DNA of 64,000 bases from Streptomyces sp. TLI_171 (GTDB taxonomy: Bacteria > Actinomycetota > Actinomycetes > Streptomycetales > Streptomycetaceae): the NCBI RefSeq assembly GCF_003610255.1, contig NZ_RAPS01000001.1, forward strand, positions 1,612,001 to 1,676,000. The letters are read 5' to 3'. The notes under the pieces are model-generated. The model was not told where the DNA came from. It searched no databases and was given only the letters and a program-made list of their open reading frames with translations. The number at the start of each line of letters is the position of its first letter. The first letter of the stretch is position 1. Positions 17,645-26,095 of this stretch are shown here, one piece after another. Made by a program: the position numbers and the translations under genes.

Positions 17645-17905
17645 TCAGGGGGTGGCGCCGCCGCCGGGGCGCAGCAGCGCGATCCCGATCCGGGCCAGCA
17701 GCAGCACGCCTGCGGCCAGGCAGCCGACCACGGCCATCGCCCAGGCCGGGCCGTCGGTCTCCGGGACCAGCACGGCCACCGCGATGCCCATCGCCACGCA
17801 CAGCGCGCCGACCAGTGCGAGCAGTGCCTGGTGGCGGCGGAGTGCGCAGCCGCTGAACAGCTCGGACCAGCGGGTAGCGGCACGCTCACTTCGGGTGTCT
17901 GCCAT
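17645..17905 (-). CDS. Small two-helix membrane protein
   Basis: 86 residues. A charged N-terminus (ADTRSERAATRWSELF) precedes two hydrophobic helices of about 22 residues with a short VLVPETDGPAW hairpin between, ending RPGGGATP. No family is recognised. A GTG at 17914 could be the start instead; neither has a convincing ribosome-binding site, and GGAAGG is only 1 nt from the ATG. Being in the same orientation as the deacetylase row, it might be co-expressed, but a 234-bp gap separates them. Confidence 0.55.
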   Translation of the reverse strand: MADTRSERAATRWSELFSGCALRRHQALLALVGALCVAMGIAVAVLVPETDGPAWAMAVVGCLAAGVLLLARIGIALLRPGGGATP

Positions 17906-17914
17906 GCCTTCCAC

Positions 17915-18215
17915 GGTAACCCGCCGAACGGCGCCGGGCCACAGTCCTCCGACCCTGGCGGAGGGCCCTGCGCACCGTCCTCGGCGGCCCGCGCAGGACG
18001 CCCGCGAAAACTCGCCGTCCGGCGTACAACCATCCCGGGGCGTCGGTGGTCTCCATTACATTGAGCGATCCAGGAGCCGTCCGACGAGTGGGACAGGGAG
18101 TACCCGCCGCGGGCTAGATCACTCGGGAGCGGAGCCGCCGCGCCCGGGGTCGGAGGCCGGGCTCCGCCTGCCGACGGTACCGCCACGCCGCTTGCCGGCG
18201 ACCGAGGGGGGAACC
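17915..18215. other. Intergenic region before the second deacetylase
   Basis: About 300 bp with no frame of coding character. It holds a 7-bp inverted repeat CCTGCGC/GCGCAGG (about 17970-18000) and the strong Shine-Dalgarno GGGGGG just before the GTG at 18216. A possible -10 (TACATT near 18056) lacks a good -35. Confidence 0.4.
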
Positions 18216-19217
18216 GTGTCGTACGCCACCACTGCCGCTGCCGTCTGCGCCCCGCCCCATCCCGTCGTTCCGACCTCCGTTGCTCCGGTCACCCGCCGGC
18301 CCCGCGAACGCGACCGGGGCAGCTGGCTGCGGTTCAGCCCCGCGCAGCCGCTGTTCCGGGCCCGCGCCGCCCAGCGGCTGGCCGTCCTCGCGTACCACGG
18401 CATCACCGACCCGCGGTCCTTCGGCGCCCAGCTGGACCGGCTGCGGCGGCTCGCCACCCCGGTGTCGGTGCGGGACGTGGAGCGCTCGCTCGCGGAGGGG
18501 CGGCCGCTGCCGCCGCGCTCGGTGCTGGTGACCTTCGACGACCCGGACCGCACGGTGCTGCGGCACGCGCTGCCGGAGCTGGTGGCGCGGCGGATCCCCG
18601 CGGCCGCGTTCGTGATCGCCGAGCTGGTCGGCACCGAGAAGCCGTTCTGGTGGCACGAGGCCGCGTTCCTGGCCCGGCACGGCGGCCGGGCCCGGCTGCT
18701 GCCCAGCGGCGGCGACCCGGACCGGGTGCTGGCGCTGCTGAAGGCGCTGCCGGACCCGGACCGCCGACGCAGCCTGGCCGAGCTGCGGGTGTCGGCGACC
18801 CGCCGCCCGCCGGCCCAGGAGCAGTTGCGCCCCGAGGACCTGCGGGCGCTGCGGGAGGCCGACGTCGCGGTCGGCAACCACACCCTCGGGCACCCGTCGC
18901 TGCGGCGCTGCGACGAAGCCACGGTGCACGCGGAGATCGCCGGCGCGCACCGGGCGCTGAGCCGCTGGCTGGGCGAGGCCCCGTCGGCGTTCGCCTACCC
19001 GGACGGCGGGTTCGACGAGCGCGCGGACTCGGTGCTGCGCCAGCTCGGCTACCGGCTGGGCTTCCTCTCCGACCACCGCCTCGGCCCGCGGCTGCCTCAG
19101 CACCCGCTGCGGATCAGCCGCCTGCAGGTGGACTCGACCACCTCGACGCGGCGGTTCGACACCATCCTGTCGGGCCTGGAGCCCGCGGTGCAGCGCCTGC
19201 TGGGGGCACAGGCGTAG
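18216..19217 (+). CDS. Polysaccharide deacetylase, variant motif 1
   Basis: 333 residues. It reads LAYHGITDPRSFGAQLDRL, then LVTFDDPDRTVLRHALPEL, VGNHTLGHPSLRRCDE and SAFAYPDGGFDERAD, the order of NodB-fold deacetylases. The two Asp and the H-x3-H are present, but the usual Gly after FDD is Pro. A 40-residue Pro/Val-rich leader precedes the fold and could be a poor export signal. GGGGGG 4 nt before GTG 18216 fixes the start. A long hairpin lies beyond the stop and separates it from the convergent transporter. It is likely to trim N-acetyl groups from the same glycan made by the neighbouring genes. Confidence 0.82.
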   Translation: MSYATTAAAVCAPPHPVVPTSVAPVTRRPRERDRGSWLRFSPAQPLFRARAAQRLAVLAYHGITDPRSFGAQLDRLRRLATPVSVRDVERSLAEGRPLPPRSVLVTFDDPDRTVLRHALPELVARRIPAAAFVIAELVGTEKPFWWHEAAFLARHGGRARLLPSGGDPDRVLALLKALPDPDRRRSLAELRVSATRRPPAQEQLRPEDLRALREADVAVGNHTLGHPSLRRCDEATVHAEIAGAHRALSRWLGEAPSAFAYPDGGFDERADSVLRQLGYRLGFLSDHRLGPRLPQHPLRISRLQVDSTTSTRRFDTILSGLEPAVQRLLGAQA

Positions 19218-19231
19218 CTCCCGGGCCGGAC

Positions 19232-19281
19232 GACGGCGCAGGGCCCGCACCCGGGGGATCGGGTGCGGGCCCTGCGCCGTC
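19232..19281. terminator. 22-bp perfect hairpin between convergent genes
   Basis: Positions 19232-19253 and 19260-19281 are perfect reverse complements (22 bp) around a 6-nt loop, GGGGAT. It starts 14 nt after the deacetylase stop and ends 25 nt before the transporter stop, so it can end transcription from both sides. Confidence 0.85.
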
Positions 19282-19306
19282 TAAGCCGTCTCCGGCGTTC
19301 CGCCGG

Positions 19307-20542
19307 TCAGCCGGTGGCGGTGGCGGTGGCGGTGGGGCGGATGCTGCGCATCCGGCCGATGGCGTAGACGCAGCCCGCCAGGGCGAGGTCGGAGAGCAGC
19401 ATGAAGCCGATCGAGTAGCTGCCCTTGGCGCTGTAGATGGCGCCCATCACCAGCGGCGGGACGAAGCCGCCGAGGCCGCCGATCGCGCCGACGATGCCGG
19501 TCACCGAGCCGACCTGGGCGACCGGGGTGACCTGCGCGACCAGGGCGAACACCGAGCCGCTGGTGGTGCCGAGGCCGGCCGCCATCACCAGGAAGGCGAT
19601 GGTGCCGACCGGGCTGAGCTCGGGGTCGAAGGCCTGCACCACGGCGAACAGGGCGGTGATCGCCAGCGCCCAGGCGGTCACCACGGCCGGGTGGATGCGG
19701 TCCGAGATCCAGCCGCCGAACGGCCGGAAGACGACGGTGACCAGGGCGAACCCGGCGGCCTTGGTGCCCGCGTCGGTGGCCGACAGCTCGTACCAGGTCT
19801 TCAGGTAGGTCGGCAGGTAGACGCCGAAGGCGACGATGCCGCCGAAGCCGATCGCGTACAGCGCGGAGAGTTCCCAGGTGACCCGGAGGCGGCCGGCGCT
19901 GCCGAGGCGGGTGGCCAGCGAGGCGGTGGGGATCACCCGGTCGGGGCGGTCGCGCAGCAGCAGGAAGGACAGCACGGTGTAGCCGGCCAGCGCGATCGCC
20001 AGCACCCAGAACGGCAGGTTGTGGCCGTGCTTCCAGAGCCGGGGCGTGAAGTAGCCGGACAGCGCCACGCCGCCCATGCCCATGCCGAACACGCCGAGGC
20101 CGAGGCCGCGTTTGTGCGGCGGGAACCAGGAGTTCACCAGCGGCACGCCGATCGCGAAGGTGGTGCCGCCCAGCCCGAGGAAGAACCCGACGGCCAGCAG
20201 CGCCCCGTACGAGCTCTTGGCGGGGATGAGCAGCAGCACCGGAATGATCGTCAGGGCGGAGACCAGCGGGAACATCAGCCGCGCCCCGTACCGGTCGGTC
20301 AGCGCGCCGACCGGGACGCGGCCCAGCGAGCCGACGATCACGGGGACGGCGACCAGGAAGGACTGCGCGAACGACGACATGTGCAGGGTCTTGTCGAACT
20401 CGCCGGCCAGCGGGGCGATCAGGTTCCACGCCCAGAAGGTCAGCGCGAAGCCGACGGTGGCCACCACCAGGTTGGTGTACGCCGTGCCCGAGACTCTGTC
20501 CTCGGCCGGCACCCGCGCGTTCGAAGCTGTCAGCTGTCCCAT
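19307..20542 (-). CDS. MFS transporter of the NarK nitrate/nitrite type
   Basis: 411 residues, about 12 membrane helices. The family signature PVIVGSLGRVPVGALTDRYGAR (loop 2-3), the GLGGTTFAIGVPLVNSWFPP segment and the later GGWISDRI repeat match the nitrate/nitrite porter group. It should import nitrate or export nitrite across the cytoplasmic membrane. No nitrate reductase genes are nearby, so the role rests on the family. ATG 20542 is used because GGAGG stands 10 nt upstream; a TTG 9 nt earlier would place GGAGG right against the start. Confidence 0.82.
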   Translation of the reverse strand: MGQLTASNARVPAEDRVSGTAYTNLVVATVGFALTFWAWNLIAPLAGEFDKTLHMSSFAQSFLVAVPVIVGSLGRVPVGALTDRYGARLMFPLVSALTIIPVLLLIPAKSSYGALLAVGFFLGLGGTTFAIGVPLVNSWFPPHKRGLGLGVFGMGMGGVALSGYFTPRLWKHGHNLPFWVLAIALAGYTVLSFLLLRDRPDRVIPTASLATRLGSAGRLRVTWELSALYAIGFGGIVAFGVYLPTYLKTWYELSATDAGTKAAGFALVTVVFRPFGGWISDRIHPAVVTAWALAITALFAVVQAFDPELSPVGTIAFLVMAAGLGTTSGSVFALVAQVTPVAQVGSVTGIVGAIGGLGGFVPPLVMGAIYSAKGSYSIGFMLLSDLALAGCVYAIGRMRSIRPTATATATG

Positions 20543-20607
20543 GGGGTCCAAGCCTCCGTGCCCCCGCTGCCGGGTGCCGGGGACGCGCCCGGAGCCCGGT
20601 CATACCG

Positions 20608-21120
20608 TCATGCGAACGGAGCAGGCGTGGGCCGGGCTGCCGGGCGACCTGCGGTGGCCCGGATCTGGGCGGCGTGCGCGGGCAGCTCGGTGCCGGCCAG
20701 ACCGTCCAGCAGCCCACGGACCGTCAGCACGCCCTCGAACAGCGGCTTCCCGTGCGAGAACAGCACCGCGGGCACCGGAGCCGCCAGCTCCTCCGCCCCG
20801 AGCGAGGCCGCCAGGCCGCCGAGCGCGGCGCCGTACCCGGCCACCCGGCGGCGCAGCGCCTCGCCCCCGCCGCTCCCGTGGATCACCCGCCCGATGTTCC
20901 GGTGGTCCTGGCTGGAGCGGTTGTCGTACCCGGCGGGCGAGCCGGCCGCGGCGGTGGCCACGGCCGCCAGCGTGCCCGCGGTGACCAGGGCGAGGTGGGC
21001 CAGCACCTGTTCGGCGGTCCACTCGCCGGGCGGCAGTGCGGCCGGCTCGGCGCGGGCGGCCTCCTCGGCGGCGGCGGTGACGTCCTGGTAGGCGCGGTGG
21101 AGCGGAGCGGGATCGAACAT
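20608..21120 (-). CDS. DinB-like / maleylpyruvate-isomerase-like helical protein
   Basis: 170 residues. The stretch LPPGEWTAEQVLAHLALVTAG resembles the first helix pair of the DinB/MDMPI superfamily, which normally brings a His cluster to bind metal. Here the only His in that region is in LAHLAL, and other His lie at DHRNIG and HGKPLFEG, so metal binding is uncertain. Many actinomycete members use mycothiol. The 37-bp gap to the ArsR-type gene upstream and shared orientation suggest one transcript. The exact function is unknown. Confidence 0.7.
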   Translation of the reverse strand: MFDPAPLHRAYQDVTAAAEEAARAEPAALPPGEWTAEQVLAHLALVTAGTLAAVATAAAGSPAGYDNRSSQDHRNIGRVIHGSGGGEALRRRVAGYGAALGGLAASLGAEELAAPVPAVLFSHGKPLFEGVLTVRGLLDGLAGTELPAHAAQIRATAGRPAARPTPAPFA

Positions 21121-21157
21121 GGGGTGCCCTTCTGCCGGAGGTGGGGGTGACGGTGGC

Positions 21158-21979
21158 TCAGGACTCGGTCGGGGCCATCTCCCACGGGGCCTGCGGGAGG
21201 GTCTCGCCGGTCTCCAGCAGGGACTTGAGGTTGGCCAGCACGGCGGGCCAGCCCTGCGAGATGGCGTTCAGGGCGGTCAGGTCGCGCAGCTTCTCGTGGG
21301 TGACGGTGAGTCGGACGATCTCCTCGTGCGGCTCCACCAGGAAGGTCACCGTCGCGGCGTCCTCCTGGCCGGCCAGGTCCGGCCGGTCCTCGAAGGTGAT
21401 CACCAGGCGGGACGGCGGTTCGGCGGCCAGCACCCGGCCGGTGACGTCGGACCGGCCGGAGCCGTCGGTGCGGCGGTGCTCCCAGCGCGAGCCGGGCTGC
21501 CAGTCGGAGACGTTGGCGTGGCCCCAGTAGCGGGCCGTCAGGTCGGCGTCGGTGAGGGCCTTCCAGACCTGTTCGGGGGTGGCCCGGATGTAGGTGACGT
21601 AGACGTAGGTCGGGACGGTGCCGGGTGCGGTGCTCATGGCGTGCTCCTGTTCTGCCTGTCGTTTGATCGCGCCGAGGGCGTCCAGGCGCGGGCGGTCGAA
21701 GTCGGCGATCCAGCGCTGCTCGATCTCGTGGATCGGGGCCGGGTTCAGGTAGTGCAGCCGCTCCCGGCCGCGGCGGACCACGGTCACCAGGTGTGCGGCC
21801 ACCAGCAGGTCGACGTGCTGGGTCACGGACTGGCGGGCCATCGCCGCCTCCTCGCACAGTTCGCGCAGCGTCTGCCCGTCCCGCAGCCGGAGCCGGTCCA
21901 GCAGCCGGCGGCGGGTCGGGTCGGCGAGCGCCTTGAACACCGCGTCCAGCGGTGCGTCGGAGGTCGGTTCGGTGGTCAC
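21158..21979 (-). CDS. ArsR-family HTH fused to an SRPBCC (AHSA1) domain
   Basis: 273 residues in two parts. Residues 1-95 are a winged HTH of the ArsR family (VFKALADPTRRRLLDRL, ARQSVTQHVDLLVAAHLV, GRERLHYLNP). Residues 118-265 are an AHSA1/START-like SRPBCC domain (YIRATPEQVWKALTDADLT, LVITFEDR, GWPAVLANLKSLLETGE). Cys pairs for metal are lacking, so this is likely a ligand-responding repressor of the YdfF type. At the junction Met115 (21637) is preceded by GGAG 6 nt upstream, so the second domain may also be made alone. Together with the DinB-like gene it forms a small leftward unit. Confidence 0.85.
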   Translation of the reverse strand: MTTEPTSDAPLDAVFKALADPTRRRLLDRLRLRDGQTLRELCEEAAMARQSVTQHVDLLVAAHLVTVVRRGRERLHYLNPAPIHEIEQRWIADFDRPRLDALGAIKRQAEQEHAMSTAPGTVPTYVYVTYIRATPEQVWKALTDADLTARYWGHANVSDWQPGSRWEHRRTDGSGRSDVTGRVLAAEPPSRLVITFEDRPDLAGQEDAATVTFLVEPHEEIVRLTVTHEKLRDLTALNAISQGWPAVLANLKSLLETGETLPQAPWEMAPTES

Positions 21980-22095
21980 TCCTCAATTGTGCAGGTATTT
22001 GCCTGCCTATTTCAAGCGCGTCGGGTCGCGCGCCCCGCCGCAGGCCGGGGGCGCAGTCGGGGCCGGGGTCGCGGCCGGGCCAGGGAGTAGAGTCA

Positions 22096-22857
22096 GTGCT
22101 CGTGAAGATCGCCCTCGTGGACTCCGGAATCGGACTGCTCGCCGCCGCCGCCGCGATCCGCCGGCTGCGGCCGGACGCGGACCTGGTCGTCTCCTGCGAC
22201 CCCGACGGAATGCCCTGGGGGCCTCGTACGCCCGAGGACATCACCGACCATGCGCTGGCCTGCGCCAGGGCCGCGCTCGCGCACGGCCCGGACGCCCTGG
22301 TGGTGGCCTGCAACACCGCCTCGGTGCACGCGCTGGACCGGCTGCGCGCCGAGTTCGAGCCGGACCTGCCGGTGATCGGGACGGTCCCCGCGATCAAGCC
22401 CGCGGCGGCCAACGGCGGCGTGGTGGCGATCTGGGCCACGCCCAGGACCACCGGCAGCGCCTACCAGCGCGGCCTGATCGCCGAGTTCGGCGGCGCCGCG
22501 GAGGTCCACGAGGTGGCCTGCCCCGGCCTCGCCGAGGCCGTCGAGCACGCCGACGAGGCCGCGATCGCCGAGGCCGTCGCCTCGGCAGCCGCCCGGACGC
22601 CCGTCGGCACCACCGACCTGGTGCTCGGCTGCACCCACTACGAGCTCGTCGACGACCGGATCGCCGCCGCCGTCGCCTCCCCCGCCCGCCTGCACGGCTC
22701 CGCCGACGCGGTCGCCGCCCAGGCACTGCGCCGGCTCGGCCCGGCGGGCGCCGGCGCCGGCACGCTCACCGTGCTGCACTCGGGCCGGCCGGCGTCGCTG
22801 CAGGTCGCGGCGCTGCGCTACCCGCAGGGCGAGGTGCTGACGGGCGTCCGGGTCTGA
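22096..22857 (+). CDS. Glutamate racemase-like Asp/Glu racemase
   Basis: 253 residues. The two catalytic Cys stand in VACNTASVHAL and LGCTHYELVDD, and the opening ALVDSGIGLLAAAAAIRRL is the DSG motif, as in MurI. MurI makes D-glutamate for peptidoglycan by a two-base mechanism. The protein differs from standard MurI in having a short C-terminus, so it could be a second racemase with another substrate. GTG 22096 is favoured since GGGAG lies 8 nt upstream; a GTG two codons later is the alternative. The ArsR/DinB unit is divergent from it across 116 bp. Confidence 0.8.
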   Translation: MLVKIALVDSGIGLLAAAAAIRRLRPDADLVVSCDPDGMPWGPRTPEDITDHALACARAALAHGPDALVVACNTASVHALDRLRAEFEPDLPVIGTVPAIKPAAANGGVVAIWATPRTTGSAYQRGLIAEFGGAAEVHEVACPGLAEAVEHADEAAIAEAVASAAARTPVGTTDLVLGCTHYELVDDRIAAAVASPARLHGSADAVAAQALRRLGPAGAGAGTLTVLHSGRPASLQVAALRYPQGEVLTGVRV

Positions 22858-22915
22858 GCGACCCGGCCCGCCGCGCCTCAGGGGTGGGCGGCCCACGGTG
22901 GGGCACACTGCCGGA

Positions 22916-24109
22916 GTGACGGTCCTGTGGTGGGTGTCGGCGTTGTCGCTGCTGGTGTGGCTCTGGCTGGCGCTGGGCCACGGCGGGTTCTGGCGCACCG
23001 ACCAGCGGCTGCCCGGCGGCGCCGAGCCGACCCGGTGGCCCTCGGTGGTGGTGCTGGTCCCGGCCCGCGACGAGGCCGAGGTACTGCCCGTCTCGCTGCC
23101 GAGCGTCCTCGCCCAGGACTACCCGGGGCAGGCCCGGGTGATCCTGGTGGACGACCACAGCGCCGACGGCACCGGCGAGCTGGCCCGCGCCCTCGCCACC
23201 CGGACCGGCGGCCTGGAGCTGGCGGTGACCACTCCCCCGCCGCTGCCCGACGGCTGGACGGGCAAGCTCTGGGCCCTGCGCCACGGCGTCGAGCAGGCCG
23301 GCGACGCCGACTGGCTGCTGCTCACCGACGCCGACATCGCGCACCGCCCCGGCTCGCTGCGCGCCCTGGTCGCCGCGGGCACCGGCAACGGCCTGGACCT
23401 GGTCTCGCAGATGGCCCGGCTGCGGGTGAGCAGCCGCTGGGAGCGGCTGATCGTCCCCGCGTTCGTGTACTTCTTCGCCCAGCTGTACCCGTTCCGCCGC
23501 TCCAACCGCCCGGGTTCGCGGACGGCCGCGGCGGCCGGCGGCTGCTCGCTGGTCCGCCGCGAGGCGCTGGAGCGGGCCGGCGGGGTGGCGGCGATCCGCG
23601 GCGCGGTCATCGACGACGTGTCGCTGGCCCGGGCCGTCAAGCGCACCGGCGGCCGCACCTGGCTGGGCCTCGCCGACCGGGTCGACTCCGTCCGTCCCTA
23701 CCCCGGCCTCGGCCCGCTGTGGCGGATGGTCTCCCGCAGCGCGTACGCCCAACTGCGGTACTCCCCGCTGTTGTTGGCGGGCACCGTGGCCGGCCTGGCG
23801 CTGGTCTACCTGGTCCCGCCCGCCGCCGCGCTGGCCGGCCTGGCGGGCGGCTCCTGGCCGGTCGCCGCGGCCGGGCTGGCCGCCTGGGCGGTGATGACCG
23901 GCAGCTACCTCCCGATGCTGCGCTACTACGGGGTGTCGGCGGCGGCGGCCCCACTGCTCCCGTTCACCGCGCTCCTGTACCTGCTGATGACGGTCGACTC
24001 CGCCGTCCAGCACTGGCGCGGCCACGGCGCCGCCTGGAAGGGCCGCACCTACCCGCAACCCCGGCGCGCGGACTGGCAGGCCCGCGCGAAGCCACGTCGC
24101 ACCGAATAG
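22916..24109 (+). CDS. HpnB-like glycosyltransferase (GT2, membrane-bound)
   Basis: 397 residues. One membrane helix (residues 1-20), a GT-A domain with VVVLVPARDEAEVLPVSLPS, VDDHSADGTGEL, the DGWTGKLWALRHG segment, TDADIAHRPGSL and IDDVSLAR, then 3-4 helices after about residue 285. The order and DGWTGKxWA match HpnB, the hopene-associated glycosyltransferase. Known hopanoid genes (shc, hpnC-H) are not in this window, so a hopanoid role is inferred only from family. It starts at GTG 22916; upstream GTG codons are possible. Confidence 0.8.
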   Translation: MTVLWWVSALSLLVWLWLALGHGGFWRTDQRLPGGAEPTRWPSVVVLVPARDEAEVLPVSLPSVLAQDYPGQARVILVDDHSADGTGELARALATRTGGLELAVTTPPPLPDGWTGKLWALRHGVEQAGDADWLLLTDADIAHRPGSLRALVAAGTGNGLDLVSQMARLRVSSRWERLIVPAFVYFFAQLYPFRRSNRPGSRTAAAAGGCSLVRREALERAGGVAAIRGAVIDDVSLARAVKRTGGRTWLGLADRVDSVRPYPGLGPLWRMVSRSAYAQLRYSPLLLAGTVAGLALVYLVPPAAALAGLAGGSWPVAAAGLAAWAVMTGSYLPMLRYYGVSAAAAPLLPFTALLYLLMTVDSAVQHWRGHGAAWKGRTYPQPRRADWQARAKPRRTE

Positions 24110-24137
24110 CAGTTGCGGGGCCGGGCATGATCGAGTG

Positions 24138-24878
24138 ATGGAACGTCACGAGATCTCACGCCTCGCCCACCGCGACCACCCGATCGCCGCGCCGCTCTCC
24201 GACGAGTCGGTGCGGCTGCTGCTGGAGCGGGCGTTGCGCGGCCGGGAGGACGGGCGGCTGCTGGACCTGGGCTGCGGGGAGGCCGCCTGGGCGGTGCGGG
24301 CGCTGGCCGCGCACCCGGGGCTGCGGGCGGTCGGGGCGGACGTGGACGCGGCGGCGCTGACCGCCGGGCGGCGGAGCGCCGAACACCTGGGCGTCGCCCG
24401 GCGCCTCGGCCTGCACCACACCGACGTACGGGAGTTCACCTCCGCCGAGCCGTTCGACGTGGTGCTCTCCATCGGCGCGACGCACGCCTTCGGGGGGCTC
24501 GCGCCGACGCTGGCCGCGATCGGCCCGCTGCTCGCCCCGGGCGGTGCGGTGCTGCTCGGCGAAGGGTACTGGGAGGGCGAGCCGACCTCGCTCTCGCGGG
24601 AACTGTTCGGCGACGGACTCGCCGACCTGGCGGGCACCGTCGCCGCCGTCCGGGCCGCCGGCTGGCTGCCGGTGGCCGGACACACCTCCTCCACCGCCGA
24701 GTTGGACGCCTACGAGTGGGCCTGGACGGGATCGCTGACCGACTGGGCGCTCGACCAGCCGCCCGGCCCCGACCGCGACCAGGCCCTGCGCATCGCGGCG
24801 GAGCACCGCGAGGAGTGGCTGACCGGGTACCGGAGCGGCTTCGGCTTCGTCACGCTGCTGCTCCGCCCGGCCGGCTAG
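24138..24878 (+). CDS. Class I SAM-dependent methyltransferase
   Basis: 246 residues with LLDLGCGEAAWAVRALA (motif I), GADVDAAAL (acidic end of strand 2), EPFDVVLSIGATHAFGG (motif II) and LAPGGAVLLGEGYW (motif III). The substrate cannot be deduced. It follows the glycosyltransferase by 28 bp on the same strand, so it may be in one transcript. ATG 24138 is used; a GTG directly before it is in frame too. A 6-bp hairpin (CTGACG/CGTCAG, 24883-24897) lies at the meeting point with the convergent gene. Confidence 0.85.
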   Translation: MERHEISRLAHRDHPIAAPLSDESVRLLLERALRGREDGRLLDLGCGEAAWAVRALAAHPGLRAVGADVDAAALTAGRRSAEHLGVARRLGLHHTDVREFTSAEPFDVVLSIGATHAFGGLAPTLAAIGPLLAPGGAVLLGEGYWEGEPTSLSRELFGDGLADLAGTVAAVRAAGWLPVAGHTSSTAELDAYEWAWTGSLTDWALDQPPGPDRDQALRIAAEHREEWLTGYRSGFGFVTLLLRPAG

Positions 24879-24893
24879 CGGACTGACGGTGCG

Positions 24894-26093
24894 TCAGCGG
24901 CCGATCAGGCGCCGGGCGGTGGGCTTGACGAACTCGTAGCGGGACATCTGCTCCAGGTCGCGGAGCCACGCGGCGCGGCCCGGAGGCTTGCGCAGCAGCT
25001 CCCGGTAGATCTCCTCGAAGGCGGTGGAGACGTGGTCGAGGGAGAACCGGCCGACCACCCACTCGCGGCCCCAACTGCCGAGCTCGGCGCGGCGTTCGGG
25101 GTGGTCGGCGAGGGCCCGGATCTGGGCGGCGAGGGCCTTGGCGTCGACGGGGTGGTCGCCGTGGCCGTACATGCAGCGGGAGGCGTGCGGTTCGACCAGC
25201 GGGCCGGGTTCGTGGATCGCGGTGTAGCCGCTCGCGCCGTGCACGACGACGGGCTTGCCGAAGGCGAGGCCGCGCAGGGCGGAGCCGCCCATGCCGAGGA
25301 CCACGTCCGCGGCCTGGTAGGCGGGGCGGGGGTCGGAGCGCTGTCCGGTGAACACCACGGCGCGGCGGCCGAGTTCCTCGTTGACGCGGTCGGCCTCGGC
25401 GCGGAGCTTGTCCTCGCTGGGGCCGCCGCCGACCACGGCGAGGACGAGTCCGGGGTCGTCGAGCAGGCGGACGGCGGCCATGGTGCGGGCGACCCCGGCG
25501 TCCTTCTCCAGGCCGGAGACCAGGCGGGTGACGATGCAGAGCAGCACCTGGTCGTCGGCGGCGCCGACCTCGGTGCGGAAGGCGGCGCCGGAGACCGAAC
25601 CGGGCGCGTCGAGTCGGGTGTTGACGGGGGGTTCGATCAGCCGCAGGTCGCGGTGGCCGAAGGCGCGGCCGTCGGGCATCAGCGCGCCGAGCCCCAGTAC
25701 CAGGGGCTGGTGGCGGGGCATGCCGCGCAGCATCCGGATGCCGTAGAAGGTGGTGACGATCGGCAGCCGGCCCTGCCGGCCGGGGCCGAAGTAGGCGTTG
25801 CGGGCGGCCCGGACCTCCCAGGCGTGGATCACCTGCGAGCCGTGTTCCTCGGCGAGTCCGGTGAGCCGGGCCCGGACGACGGCGTGCGGGGTGTCGGGGT
25901 CACCGGCCACCACCAGGTCGAGGTCGTGCTCGGCGGCGAGTTCGACCAGCGGGGCGGGGCCGTCGACACCCTGGGCGAAGAGCACGGGTTGGTGGCCGCG
26001 GTCGCGCAGGGTGCGGGCGATGTCGACGGCGTTGAGCTGCGCGCCGCCGAGGGCCAGGTTGTTGAGGTGGACCAGGACCCGGACGGAACGCAC
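24894..26093 (-). CDS. GT4-like glycosyltransferase lacking the E-x7-E motif
   Basis: 399 residues. It has RVLVHLNNLALGGAQLNAVDIA, the GAQ motif of GT4 enzymes, then a donor domain with LLCIVTRLVSGLEKDAG and VVFTGQRSDPRPAYQAADVV. Where E-x7-E is expected, the text is GMGGSALRGLAFGKP, without the first Glu. GTG 26093 is chosen since GGGAGGA lies 6 nt upstream inside the exporter ATPase gene. It is the last gene of a leftward unit permease-ATPase-GT, and probably completes or acts on the glycan that the pair exports. Confidence 0.82.
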   Translation of the reverse strand: MRSVRVLVHLNNLALGGAQLNAVDIARTLRDRGHQPVLFAQGVDGPAPLVELAAEHDLDLVVAGDPDTPHAVVRARLTGLAEEHGSQVIHAWEVRAARNAYFGPGRQGRLPIVTTFYGIRMLRGMPRHQPLVLGLGALMPDGRAFGHRDLRLIEPPVNTRLDAPGSVSGAAFRTEVGAADDQVLLCIVTRLVSGLEKDAGVARTMAAVRLLDDPGLVLAVVGGGPSEDKLRAEADRVNEELGRRAVVFTGQRSDPRPAYQAADVVLGMGGSALRGLAFGKPVVVHGASGYTAIHEPGPLVEPHASRCMYGHGDHPVDAKALAAQIRALADHPERRAELGSWGREWVVGRFSLDHVSTAFEEIYRELLRKPPGRAAWLRDLEQMSRYEFVKPTARRLIGR

Positions 26094-26095
26094 GC

